64,000 bases of DNA from Ophioderma brevispina (taxonomy: Eukaryota > Echinodermata > Ophiuroidea > Amphilepidida > Ophiodermatidae). A program made the translations under genes and the position numbers. The notes beneath the pieces were generated by a model. The model saw only the letters and a list, made by a program, of their open reading frames with translations, was not told where the DNA came from and searched no databases. Below, piece after piece: positions 46,561 through 59,006 of the stretch (position 1 is the first letter of the stretch; every line of letters starts with the position of its first letter). The DNA lies in NCBI GenBank assembly GCA_023653785.1, contig JAMKCH010014193.1, forward strand, positions 1 to 64,000. Direction: 5' to 3'.

Positions 46561-47499
46561 CTGAGGTGATACGGTTTACTCCAGATGAATTTCAGTCATT
46601 GTAGTGAACCCATGTTGTATTGTTACCGTAGTTTCATTGCATCGTTTCAGCCATGGTTCGGCTGAGAGTTTAGCCTTATGTTGGAGGTGCCTTGCCTTGT
46701 CAATTGTCATGTAGTTTGACGAGGTAGTTTCGTGCCTAGACTAGGAGGTGAGATGGCCCCTAAATTCTCGGGTGAATCTTGGAACGAGGACTCATTCTGG
46801 CTTGAATTTTGGGGATTTTCGCCCACACGCACACATTTGCGTGGCTGATGATAAGCGGGTCAGAATTCATCATTATTAAGTTCAAATCACTTGTCATTTC
46901 TGTGAGTGGCAATTTTGACTGCTCACTGCAGTACGAATATTTGATAAATTGACTGACGTATGCCCTAGTATAGTCTCATATTCAGTGTGTTGTGCTGGGA
47001 AGGTGGAATAACTTTTAATGGGGACTTTTATTTTGCAGGCTGGGTGTACAACTAGCCCATCTACCATCTCACATACCGTACGGACTCACTCGTACTCGCC
47101 ATTGCTCGCGCGGCAAAATTTCGTCGAGTGAAATTATTTGAACTTTGCTTGAATAGTATGCTAATCAGGCCGTGCAAAAATCGATATGGGGTAATTTTGC
47201 ACGGGCGACGGCATCGATATTGGCAAGTAACTGAAGATGTTGGCATCGATGAAATTGGGCGGTGCTAACGATGACGAAATGCTTTGATTGACACATTAAT
47301 GCTTGCACAGAAGTATGCCAATTTGCGCAAAGACGCCTCGCTTCCGTCTCGGCCTCACGCCTCCGGCGCTCGCTTGCCGTTGGTGGATAAAAATACGAGG
47401 CATCTTTGACAAGACTAGAAAGAAGGGGAGATAGGGCCGACGTGTAACTGTCTTGAGTGGGGCCAAGATCATACGGGTCACCAACTAGTGGGTAGTGTT

Positions 47500-49760
47500 A
47501 GCTAGGCCTGGGCTAGATCACTTCGATGGGTTAGTGGAATCAAGAAGGTCATCGGGGATCATCACGGTCCAAGAATGTCAATGGGTAAACATTGTTTTTC
47601 AGATACCGAGGGGCCGCACGTTCCTAAACTTGGTAAGGTGGGTGCCCCTTGACCGTCCCGAAGACAAAATTTGTATTGGTCTTTGGATCAAGTCTCAGGG
47701 GGTCATTCAAGATTCAATGAGGTCAAATGGGTACACATTGGGTGTATGGACATTATGGTCGATTGTTGATGTCGAAAATTTTAAAGGTCACAACAAGGTC
47801 ATTAGGGTCATTCAAGGTCAAAGGATAAATTTTGGTGTTCGAGACGCGAGAAGTCCACACGTTCCTGAAACTTGGGCTTCGGACGGTCAAAGGGGCTCAA
47901 TCCCACCCACCGATTTTTGTAATGGTTTGTGGATACAAAGGTCCACAAGGTCATTCAAGGTCAAAGGGATGTCAATGAGGTAAAACATTTGTGTTGGACA
48001 TGAAATTGGGAGGGTGGGGGGGGGTCGATTGTTGAGCCAAAATGTTTAAAGGTCAGACAAAATTATCTATTTAATAATAACCGTGGTCTGTCTGTTCATC
48101 TGTCTGTGTGTGACTTGCGTCTATTTTTTCTCGATAACCGAGGGTCCGCATTCGAACTTGGTGGGTGGGTACACTGGAAATGCCCTTGACCGAATGAAGA
48201 CCGATTTGTATGGTTAGTGATCAAAGGTCATTGGAGGTCATTTACTGAGGTCAAAAACAAGCCAAATGAACCCGCGTCCTTTTTCTCAGAGACTGAGGTT
48301 GAAACTTGGTGGGTGGGTGCCCCTTGGACCGTCTGAATACTGAGATTTTATTGGTTAGTGATCAAACTTGGAGAAACTTGAGGGTTGGCTCCGGTTTTTG
48401 TATGCCCAAAATTTTGAGGTCAGACAGCAATTCGGGGTCCAATTCAAGGTCAATGAGGTTAAACCGTTTGTTTCTCGGAGACCAAGGGGGGTTTGCATGT
48501 TTCCTGAAACTTAGTGGTGGGTGCCCCTTGGAACCGTCCGAGGACGCGAGGTTGTTTTGGTTCTTGGAATCAAAGGTCATCAGGGGTCATTCAAGATCAA
48601 TAAGGTCAAATGGGTTAAAACATTGGTGTTTGACATGAAAACTTGGGGATGGGGTTCGGTTTTTGATGCCGAAAAAAAAAAAAAAATTTTGTTACGGTCA
48701 GGACAAGGTCCCATTATGGGTCATCTCAAAGGTCAAATGAGGTTAAACGTTTGTTTTCTCGGATATCGAGGGGTCCGCACGTTCCTTAAACTTGGTGTTG
48801 GGTGTTCCTTGACCGTCCGAAGACCAGGTTCTATGGTTAGTGAATCAAAAATTCATCAGGGGTCAATGAGGGGTTAAATAGGATAAACCTGGTGTATGGA
48901 CTTGAAACTTGGAGGGTGGGGTTCGATTTTTGAACGACCAAAATCTTAAAGGGCACAACAGGTCGTCGGGTCATTCAAGGTCACAGGCGATCAAAAAGGG
49001 GGTAAACTTTGGTGTATACCAGACCAACTTGGTGGGCAGGGCAATTGGTTGATCCAAAATGTAAGGTCACAAAAAGGTTATCAGGGGTCATTCAAGATAA
49101 ATGGGGTAAACCTTGTGTAGGGACATGAAAACACACAACTTGTTGGGGGGGCTGTGTTTGATGTTGATGCGAAAATGTAAAAGGTCCACAACAAGGTCCA
49201 TCAGAAGTTATTCAAGGTCAAAGGAGGTTCAATGGGGTAATCTTTGGTGTATGGACTTGAAACTTGGATGGTGGGGTCGTTTGTTGATGCCGAAAAAATT
49301 TTAAAAGGCACAACACAGTCATTAGGGTTCCTTCAAGGTCGAAGGAACCACAACACTCAAGGGAGACTCCAACTATATACATACTAATTCATCCCCTAAC
49401 CATCCCATTGAATGGGTTACGCATCATTGATGACACCTTCGTTCAGGTTCCTTTGAAAAAGTTAAGTTCATTTTAAAACAACTTTGGGCTTAAGAGGAGG
49501 CAATAGGGGTTTCCTTCAGAGTGGATGATTTCAAAGGTCATGGACTAAGGGCAACTATCATCTGAAGGTCCACTGTGTTGTTCCAGTTTAGTTAGGTTTT
49601 GTTTTGTTCAGGTTGTTCTTAATGAAGTCTGATTATTTTTGAAACCGACTTTCGGGTTTTTAGGTGCCACAGAGGTTCTTTCATATTGGATGAAGTCAAA
49701 GGTCTCGACCAGGTCAAAGGTCATCTGAGGTCAAGTCCAGTACTGTCCATCAGGGAGATT
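47500..49760. repeat. AGGTCA-rich long tandem array, block 4
   Basis: About 2.2 kb of alternating sub-units. One contains CTCGGAGACCGAGGGGTCCGCACGTTCC-like text, then AAACTTGGTGGGTGGGTGCC and GACCGTCCGAAGAC. The other contains TGGACATGAAACTTGG, GGTTGATGCCGAAAATTTT, then GGTCACAACAAGGTCATTAG and GGTCATTCAAGGTCAAAGG. Units recur about every 230-280 bp with many indels. Open frames in it (47495-47983, 48306-48638) follow the repeat and are not genes. Confidence 0.85.
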
Positions 49761-49784
49761 CATCCCAAGTTTAAAGTTAACGGA

Positions 49785-52700
49785 TTCACACCAGTAAAAA
49801 CGTGAGAACCGGTAGTCCAGCCCCCACTGTAAATGAGTGTGGTTTTTTTTTTTTTTTTATTGTGACTCCTCGCCTAATATAACCCTTAAACTGAGAGAAA
49901 TGGCGAGATCTGGGATTCAAATCATGGTTGTACTCATATTAATTAATAACATCCTGTAGGATATCAAAAACAGGTTGTCATTGATATGTTTTTTGATGCC
50001 TACAAACCAATTTTAACCGTATTCTACAGGGAACACCTGAAACTGAAAAAGTGCTGTGACCTCCAGGATCCACGGAGGCATGCTATTCTTGGCGGTCCAG
50101 TCGCACGAAATGTTTGGGATATCTACCCTAATTTCAGGATTGATTGGGTAGGAGAATGATGATTTCACGCAGAATGTTAGCCTTTTAAGGTCGAGATGTT
50201 TCCATTGAGGAGAAAATGACGTTTTTATCTCGCCCATTTTGTACAGGAACAAGTGGAGCACATTTAGAGTTGTGTGAAACCTATACTAGCTGTGTATAGC
50301 ATACGCAAAAATAGTTCGTGACCGTCCACCCTAACTTCGGTAAGTCAATTTCATCTTGTCAACTTGTTTTCAAACATTGGTGATACTAAAGCCGTCCCCC
50401 GGGCCTAGTGTTGTTTAGGCAGAGGGGGGGGGGGGGGGGGGGGCATCGCAGGAGAACTGCTCGAGAGGCAGATAAGGTAATGTGAATGGAGCTTAAAACA
50501 CTCTAGCTGGCTTTGGTTTGTTCATCGAATGTAACATGCCGATGTAAGGTGCAATTTCAGCAGTCTGCTTTGCAATGTTTTAGAGGATTGCCCGATTAAA
50601 TAGCCACAATATGGATAAAGGATAAGCCTGACAACATTTGTGATGTCCATTGCCGGGTTTTATTACCAATGATGGCAGCTCTTCTTTTATCAGAAAAGTG
50701 AAGCTATTTTGATACAATTTAAATTGAAAGTGTTTGTCAGCTATAATAAGACTTTGGTGTGACATGCTTACAAGCACCCCCCCCCCCCCCGATAAATCCC
50801 CCTCCCCGAGTAAACCCCCTCCCCTAATAAGCCCCCTCCTTCCCCTTCGCAAAGTCCAGGTGCTTATAATAGCAAGAGTACGTTTTATTTTATTTCTGAT
50901 ATCTGCTTTAAAGCAATTGAAACAAATGTTTTTTTTTGGTGAGCGCTATCTAAGAAACTTCAGTAGTATGCAGAATATGGATATTTAGGACAATACTATT
51001 TTGTTGCTCACTTATAAAAAAAGAAATTATTCTCATGAAGGATCACAACTGTGAAGGAGGTTTCAGTAGACCAAAATGCATTAATTTACAAATCTGAGAT
51101 CTCTATAGATTCACACAGTAAATCATTTGAGAAACCGTTAAGGTGGCCCACCCCCCACTGTAAATGAGGTGTTTTTTTTTTGGTGACCCTCCCTCGCCTA
51201 AGCTATACCCTTAAACGAGAGAAATGGCGAGATCTTTGGATGACAAAATCATGGTTGCTAAATCAATATTTTAAGTAATAAAATCTGTCTGAATAATCAC
51301 AAAAAAAGGTTGTCATTGATATTTTTTTTGCACGCGACAAACATTGTAAAAAATTTTAAAACCGTATTCTTACAGGTAACACTGACGAAAGTCTGTGACC
51401 GTCCAGGAGATCCACGGGGCTGCTTCATTCTTGGCGGTCCCAGTTCGGCGATCGAATAAATTTTGGGGATAACTAACCTAAATTCATGATTGATTGGGTA
51501 GGAGATATGATGATCTTCAAGCGAATGTTAAGCTTCAGGTCGAGAGTTCCCTGAGGAGAAAATGACGTTTTCATCTCTCCCGTTTGTACAGGAACGAATG
51601 GAGCCGCATGTATTGGTGTGAAACCTATACGAGCTTGGTATAGCCAGACAGGCAAAATAGTTCGTGACCTCCACCTGACTTCGGTAAGTCACTTTGATCT
51701 TGTAAACTTGTTATCAAACATTGGGTGGATACTAAAGCATTCCCTGGCTAGTGCTTGGTTTATCAGATGCGGGGGGGGGGGGGTGGGGGGGGGGGGCAGC
51801 GCAGGAGAACTGCTCGAGAAGCAAGATAAGGTAAGTGTGATGGAGCTGTAAAACACTAGGCTGGCGGAGGTTTATGGAGCGAATGTAAAATGATCGAGTG
51901 TAAGGTGCAAAATTCGGCAGTCTGGCTTGTGCAATGTTTTAGTCGATTAAATAGCCACAATGAATGGATAAAAGGTAAGCCCTTCAACATTTGTGTAGTA
52001 CATGCCGGGTTTTACATATGATGGCCCCTCTTCTTTTATCCAGAAGTGAAGCTATTGTGGATACAAGTTAAAATTGAAAGTGTTTTGTCAGCTATAGCAT
52101 AGACTTTGGGTGTGACATGCTACAGCAGGCCCCCCCCCTTCCCAGAGTAATCCCCCTCCCCGAGTAAACCCCCTTCCCCAATAAGCCACCCCTCCTTTCC
52201 CTCCTCAAAGGCCAGGTGCGATAATGAGCAAAGAGTAAGTTTTTTATTTTATTTCTGATATTTCTTTAAATTTAAAAGCAATGGAAAACAAATGTTTTTT
52301 TTGGGTGAGCGCTATCTTAAGAAATCTTCAGTAGATACAGAATATGGAATTTTAGGACAATAACATTTTGTTTGGCTCACTACTTAATTAAAAAAGAAAT
52401 TATTCTCATGAATGATCACCACCTGTGAAGGAGGTTTCAAGTAGACAGAATCCATTAATTTACAAATCTGAGATCTCTAGAGGATTACCCAGTAAATACG
52501 TGAAACCGGTAAGTCCAGCCCCCACTGTAAATGAGGTGTTTTTTTTTGGGGGTGACCCTCGGCCTAGTATAAACCCTTAAACGAGAGAAATGGCGAGATC
52601 TGGGATGCAAATCGTGGTTGCTATCAATATTAGTAGACAATCTGTAGGACTATTCAAAAAAGGTTGTCATTGATATGTTATTTGGATCCGACAAACCAAT

Positions 52701-53592
52701 TTTAAAACCGTATTCTTAAGGAACACCTGAAAAAGTGCTGTGACTCCAGGATCCACGGGGGGGCATGCTAGTCTTGTGCGTTCCCGTCCGCTCAAAAATT
52801 TTTGGGGATAACTACCCTATTTCATGATTGAATTGGGTAGGAGATATATGATCTTCAAGCAGAATTGTTAGCTTTAAGGTCTGAGATGTTCCATTGAGGA
52901 GAAAATGCTGTTTCATCATCTCGCTCATTTTTGTACAGGAACAATGGCGGCAGCATTAGGTGGTGTGAAACCTATACGAGCTGTGTATAGCAGCCAGCGA
53001 AAATAGTTCGTGACCTTCCGCCTGACTTCGGTAGTCAATTTGATCTGTCAACTGTTTTTCAAAACATTGGTGATACTGAAAAGGGTCAGTCCCCCTGGCC
53101 TAGGTTTTTATGCAGATCGGGGGGGGGGGGCAGCGCAGGAGAACTGCTCGAGAGGCAGATAAGTAAGTGTGACGGAGCTGTAAAACACTCTAGGCTGGCT
53201 TCGGTTTGTTAAGCGAATGAAAATGACCGAGTGGTAGAGTGCAAATTCGCATTCTGGCTTGTGCAAATGTTTTTACATCCGATTAAATAGCCACAATAAA
53301 TGGCCTAAAAGGTAAGGGCCATGACAACTTTGTGATGTACATGCCGGGTTTTAACAATTATGGCAGCTCTTTCTTTTATCCAGAAAGTGAGGCTATTTTG
53401 ATACAGTTTATAAAATTTAAAATGTTTGGTCAGCTATAATCGACTTTGTCGGTGTGGAAGCATGCTTACAAGCAGTGCCCCCCCCCCCCCCGAGTAACCC
53501 GCCTCCCCGAGTAACCCCCTCCCTAATAAGCCCCCTCCTTTCCCTTCTCACAGGCCAGGTTGGCTATAAGGAGCAAGAGTAATTATTTTAAA

Positions 53593-53625
<33 letters not shown>

Positions 53626-54320
53626 CAAATGTTGGGTTTTTTGGGTGAGCGCTTTCTAAGAATCTTCAGTAGATATCAGAATATGTATATTTTTAGGACA
53701 ATAACTATTTTTGTTTCTCACTAATTAAAAAAAAAAGAAATATTCTCATGAATGGAGCACAAAACATGTGAAGGAGGTCAAGTATACACGAAATGCATTA
53801 ATTTAGAAATCTGAGGATCTCTATAGATTCACACCAGTAATAACGTGAGAAACCGTACGTCCAGCCCCACTGCAAATGAGGTGTTATTTTTTTTTTTTGG
53901 TGACCCTCGCCTACGTCATATACCCTAAAAACTGCGAGAAATGGCGAGATCTGGGATGCAAATCAATGGTTTTCTATCATATTAGTATAAAAATCTGTAG
54001 GATTCAAAAAAAGGTTGTCATTGATATGTTATTTGATCCGACAAACATTTTTAACCGTATTCTTACAGGAACACACTGACTGAAAAGTGCTGTGACCTCC
54101 ATGATCCACGGGGCAATGCTAGTCTTGGCGGTCCATTCGCTCGAAAATTTTGGGGAAACTACCCCTAATTTCATGAGTGATTGGGTAGTAGATATGATGA
54201 TCTTTTCAAGGCAGAATGTTAGCTTTAAGGTCTCAGATGTCGCATTGAGGAGAAAATGACGTTTTCACACATCTCGCCTATTTTGTACCGAACAGATGGG
54301 AGCAGCATTTAGTGGTGTGA
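49785..54320. repeat. Four-copy tandem array, unit about 1.35 kb
   Basis: Copies start at about 49785, 51108, 52481 and 53823; the last is cut off near 54320. Each carries, in order: CCAGCCCCCACTGTAAATGA with a T run; TGGCGAGATCTGGGATGCAA; GGTTGTCATTGATATGTT; an acceptor-like TTCTTACAGGAACACCTG; an acceptor-like TTTTGTACAGGAACAA; TGTGAAACCTATACGAGCTG; a donor-like CTTCGGTAAGTCA; a G run followed by GCAGGAGAACTGCTCGAGAG and donor-like GATAAGGTAAGTG; and C-rich CCCCGAGTAACCCCC. Copies differ mainly by one-base indels. No known protein is recognised. Confidence 0.85.
53596..53623. repeat. Poly-A run inside the third array unit
   Basis: A 28-base A run replaces the TTTAAAGCAATTGAAACAAATG segment seen at the same place in units 1 and 2. 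This suggests a local expansion or a sequence error. Confidence 0.7.
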
Positions 54321-54494
54321 AATTTTTTTTTTTTTAAGCGTTTATTTTTTTTTCAATTTGAACTCTTGGTGCAGGTGCAGGACTACTGCTCACTGAGGGC
54401 ATTGGCTTTCAATAAAACTCTTCCTTTTTAAAAAAACCGGGTCTAAAAATCACCAAAAATATGTTCTGAGCATACAAGGTTTTCCATATTAGCA

Positions 54495-54560
54495 TGTAAT
54501 GGTCCAGTGGATAAAACACCTGCTAATGCTAAAACTCTGAATCCGGGCTCTGAATATTAA
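54495..54560 (+). mobile_element. Possible tRNA-like SINE head
   Basis: TAATGGTCCAGTGGATAAAA resembles an A-box, and TGAATCCGGGCTC downstream is a weak B-box. Degenerate and unsupported by a body match. Confidence 0.35.
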
Positions 54561-54837
54561 GTTGATGAATTTTTTTTTTCTACACATAATCTTTTGTTTG
54601 AACACCTTGTACATAATACATTTTTAACACACCCATCCACACAAAACTCCCCTTGCATATTACCGCAATGCTCATAAGTCGCAACTACCAGGTGAACTCT
54701 ATCGTTCATTGCCCTATTAGATTTGCATGTGTTTGGCTCGCAGGCTCCTCTTGTTTTGCCATTCCTTTTTATAGAATAGAGGTCAAAGGTCAAGGATTGT
54801 TTGCTATCCAAAATACTGCACTCTACAGGAGGGCAAT

Positions 54838-54980
54838 GTTTTGTAAGATACAGTTTGCAATAAAGTTAGGCACTGCATTTCCTGTGTGGGACTATCATCG
54901 GGTATAAGACCTTTTCAAACTGACTCTCTAGAACTCTCTAGGCCATCCCAAGAGCCTCACAAACACAAGATAAACTGTTT
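54838..54980. repeat. 140-bp repeat family D, outlying copy
   Basis: TTTGTAAGATACAGTTTGCAATAAAGTTAGGCACTG... matches the repeated unit at 56495-57560. Confidence 0.75.
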
Positions 54981-54984
54981 TTAA

Positions 54985-56490
54985 GCGGCACTGGCACATT
55001 TTTCAGAAAAAATATGATTCTCTTCAAATTTGATGCAACTGATCATATATATGAGAGCTAACTATAGGCCTTGGAAGATTAGAGATATATTTTTAAACAT
55101 CCATACCCCAAAAGCAGATAGGGACAAGTTATACAGGACTAAAGAATTCAGGTCATTGTAGATAACTTTTAAGTGTGCCGTAACGTTTAATCAACAAATG
55201 TGTCGTATTACATGAATTCATAGACTCTTACTCATTGATACTTAAAACCACAAAGGTCACGACCGGTCAAGCAAGGTGCAGCCATGAGAATCAACTCTGG
55301 CTGTGGTGTTTTTCTTGTGTTACAACACAAAACGCCCTTTCGCATCGTCCTGCTGATTTAATGTCGCCGGCGACATTCATTATAAATCGTTCTGTTTACC
55401 CAAACAGCGGCTCAGAAGACCTTCCAAGTACCTTTTCGCCTACAAAATTCGTTTTTTTTTCCGTGCCCCGGGAACCTCTCATAGCACTAACAAGTATCAA
55501 GTTCGCATAACAAACGCCCTCATTGTCATTATCGAGAGCTGCGCTTAAGTCTATGGGTTGAATTTCTAATGTATATTTTGTGAACGATCAAGAAATTAAA
55601 TTCTCAATTGCTATGCGCTTCTTTGTGTCAACAGTATTTTCAATGATTATCTTCTTCATCATCTTCAGAATTTCTTGAAACCAGCCAGAAAGCCTGGTAC
55701 AACTGTAGGCATTTTAGAGTATACGATTGAGCTAACAGGAATTGAGTGGAGTCTCCCCTAACGTCCGCCAGCAGCATGATTAAAACAATGACGCGTAATA
55801 TAGACTATTTACATGATATGTCACAACAGGGTAATCTGTTCTGTGTTTACAAATTCCACTTGGTACTTTTGTAATGCTTTCGCCGCATGATTCCCTATTC
55901 TAAAGATATTTTCTATATTACAACAATTTCAGTGCTATATCCACATGTTTACTATTGGTTTAACTCTTTTGGGTCTTTGGTAAGATGTAAACTAAGAATA
56001 GGCGGCAACTTTGGCAGGTAACCGGGACGGTAAACTTGAGTCCATGATTGAAGTGAACTGAGTGAGGTGAGTCTAGCAAGGATGTATTGATTTGGCTAGT
56101 GAACGGGCTAGGAATATCTGACTTGCATCATTGCATGTTTATTTTCTTTTTACTTGGCAATTTCAAATTAGTGCAGTGCTAACATTGAGTTTGTGTACCG
56201 TTTCGTACCGTTCGCTATCTATAGTCTGTCTGTGTGATACACTTGACCGATTTTACCTTCCTGGCAACAAAGAAAGAATGGAGTATCACGCCATTACCCT
56301 CATATAGGTTTCGCGCGCAAAGGTTAGGGGGCTGGCCTCCGACTGCGGTTGTTTACCCATAAGGAAGGCTGATTTGGGCTTAATAATTTCAAGTGGGTTG
56401 CTTATTGTATATAAAAGCTTGATAACCATGCAAAAATCTCAATTTGAAAAATCTTGAGGGTGCAACTATTTTTCAAATGTGCCAGGTCTC
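54985..56490. other. No gene seen
   Basis: Non-coding. The plus frame at 55235-55510 has no recognisable domain. Confidence 0.4.
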
Positions 56491-56494
56491 TTAA

Positions 56495-56971
56495 GATACA
56501 GTTTTTCAATCAATTTTTAAGGCACTCTATTTCCCTGTGTAGACTATCAAATTGTCTGTAGACGCCTGAGACGCTCCAGGCCCTCCCGAGAGGATTCACT
56601 AAAAAAATATTGTAAACTGTTTGTATATAGAGACTGTTTATAAGTTCAGTTTTCAATAAAGTTAGCAATGTATTTCTATGCTGGACGATCATCAAAATAT
56701 CTTAAGATCTTATCAAGAACATACTCTCTGAGAACTCGGGCCACCAGGCCATCCCGAAAGCATTCCGCAAACCAAACAAGGACAACTGTTTGTAAGATAC
56801 AAACAGTTCAACTAAAGTTATGCACTATCTTTCCATGTGTGGTCTATCATCAAAGTATAACAAACTGTTGGTAAGATAGCTTTCAATAAAGTTGGTACTG
56901 TATTTCCTTGTGTGGCTATCATCAAATTATCTCATAGACCTTTTTAAACTTGACTCCTGAGAACTCTCCAG

Positions 56972-57011
<40 letters not shown>

Positions 57012-57560
57012 ACCCGGGGGGTCTCAACTTTCTTTTGGGTAGGTATGTGTCACCCGGATTTCAAAATTGAGGCTCCAGATCCAGAGCTGATTTGAGGATC
57101 AAAAAATTGGGTCTCCGGAAACTAGGTTTTCAAAAAATTTCAGAAAATGAGCTTGATTGAGGTTTCCACTCAATGGTAGAATAGGCTTTGGAATAAAATG
57201 GGGTCTATGGAACTGAAATCGGGTCCCTAACATGGGGTCAACTGGAAGTGAAAAAAGAGCCTGAAAATAAGGGTCTCAAGGCGGCGAATACCCATACTTC
57301 CAAATGGGAGACCCCACCAAAGTGGCAATGAGCTGCAAAAGCAGCACCTGACGTGCTTGCTGGCCCTTCCTGGTACAGCTAGTACTAACAAGTAAACTGT
57401 TGGTGAGCGGTATACAAATGTTTTGTAAGATAGTTTTTTTCAATAAAGGTAGGCACTGGTCCAGTGTGGACTTCATCAAAGTATCTTATTAAACTTTTTC
57501 AAACTTAGTCCCTAAGAACTAGCAGGCCATCCTAAGAGCATTCACAACAGAAAAACATTA
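56495..57560. repeat. 140-bp repeat family D, tandem cluster
   Basis: Units at about 56495, 56637, 56785, 56862 and 57420 share GTAAGATACAGTTTTCAATA, AAAGTTAGGCACTGTATTTC, TGTGTGGACTATCATCAAAx, then CCTGAGAACTCTCCAGGCCA. The cluster is split by the C run and family E element (56973-57310). Confidence 0.8.
56973..57310. mobile_element. Family E element with 39-base C run
   Basis: C39 (56973-57011) then ACCCGGGGGGTCTCAACTTT. The body is rich in GGGTCT and related to 58115-58262 (TATGGAACTGAAATCGGGTC, GAAAAAAGAGCCTGAAAA, CATACTTCCAAATG). The partner copy ends GACCCCCGGGTGGGGGGGGG, the inverse of this start, so the family has C-rich/G-rich inverted termini. Non-coding. Confidence 0.7.
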
Positions 57561-58114
57561 TAAACCAATCAGCTACTGGCTAGTTGAAGAATGCAGAGCT
57601 TCATGCAGACGACTTGTCCATTCACGCATTTATCACATGAGATGCATTCATTGAGAGTGTTCTCTACTGCCGACACGGCAAAAAAGCGGCTTTTGCTGAC
57701 TGCAGGGAACCCTACTTTTTCTGTGCTACCGCAGCTGTTTTATGAAGGCACATACCGGTTATGTGCAATGCTCGACGCACTCACGCTATCCTGCTTTCGA
57801 CGACCCAGCCGGGTTCACAATATTTCCCCCCTTCCATGAATTTCTTTCTTTTGAGGTGTGTTTTTACATGCGTGTGTAGGCCTATTCCCTTCATGTTTAT
57901 GCATCATACAGTCTAACGTTAGTTTATATTTTTTTAATGGATGTACCACCCAGTAGGTGTAAAGTAAACTAAATGAAAATTGACTATGTGTTACTAAAGT
58001 AATATGAATATTGTGCTGTTGATTCCCTTCTGAAATGCAAATGACAGAACTGTTGATGCTGTTGAGCGACGGTGACGCAAAGCAAAAGTCGCATGCATTA
58101 TGGCTTTGGCTTTG

Positions 58115-58262
58115 GGACATTGAAAAGTTAAGGGTCTCTGGAACTGAAATGGTCCTAAAATGGGGGACACTGGCAACTGAAAAAGAGCCTGAAAACGCAG
58201 GTTATAGGTGGCACATACCCACACTACCTCCAATGTGAGGACCCCCGGGTGGGGGGGGGCAC
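58115..58262. mobile_element. Family E element, 3' half
   Basis: Homologous to 57180-57310, with the G-rich end CCCCCGGGTGGGGGGGGGC preserved at about 58240-58260. The 5' half is missing. Confidence 0.7.
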
Positions 58263-58826
58263 AAAAATGTCAAAGGTCGTCATAGACAGTTGTTTAAATC
58301 TTTAATATTGCTCCAATATCCTTTAAAAAGGCACTAAATTGTTTATCTTGCCCTCAAGGGACTGTAACTTTGTGAAGTCATATATCAATATCAATGATAG
58401 TGATTGGATTTGAGATAATGAAAAATACAAGTTCCTTGACCTCTTTATTCTAGGTAGCAAGGTGCGCAAGTGTGGTATCCTTCATTTGGACGGCAAACAA
58501 TACCTGATCTGCGTGGTTCAGCAAGGTCAAGTTGCAAGTTAGGACAACAAAAAGTTGGCACCTGCAATAGGTATTGCAGTGTTAATTAATTGAACGTGAC
58601 CTAATTAAAAGGACAATAAACAAACCCAATTAACGGTTCATTGAAATTGATTTCTCGTTATGGTAGTTAAACCTGTGTCATCAGCTCTCAAGGAAACAAG
58701 ATATGGATGGGATCCAAGAAGTGGATGTGTTTGGCTACCAATGATAAAAAAAAATTCCTAATTTTCAACTTTTTCCCAGTTGATGGCCTCTTTTACTCTA
58801 TTTGATTTGGGGTTTCCAATTTAGAG
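58262..58826. other. No gene seen
   Basis: Non-coding sequence between family E and the hairpin. It opens with a CAAAGGTC phrase only once. Confidence 0.4.
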
Positions 58827-59006
58827 AATAAAGGTATGATTTTGAGAACTGGTACTCTCTTTACAACGAATTGAAACCAAGGCGGTATCATTATTTTAAG
58901 TGGAAGACCGATGCCGGAGGCCAAGTTCTTCCACACAAAAATAATGGTGTGGCCGGTTTCAATTCATCGTAAAGAGAGTACTGGTTCCCCAAATCATACC
59001 TTTATT
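58827..59006. repeat. 180-bp hairpin
   Basis: AATAAAGGTATGATTTTGAG, ACTGGTACTCTCTTTACxACGAATTGAAACC and so on (58827-58915) pair with the complement in 58916-59006 (GGTTTCAATTCATCG, TAAAGAGAGTACTGGTTC, AAATCATACCTTTATT). The arms are about 85 nt with some bulges and a small loop near 58913. It could be a foldback MITE or a hairpin RNA source; transcription is unknown. Confidence 0.75.

Noticed and set aside
47495..47983. 162-codon plus-strand frame as a gene
   Set aside because: It follows the AGGTCA-rich tandem repeat; codon content repeats with the unit.
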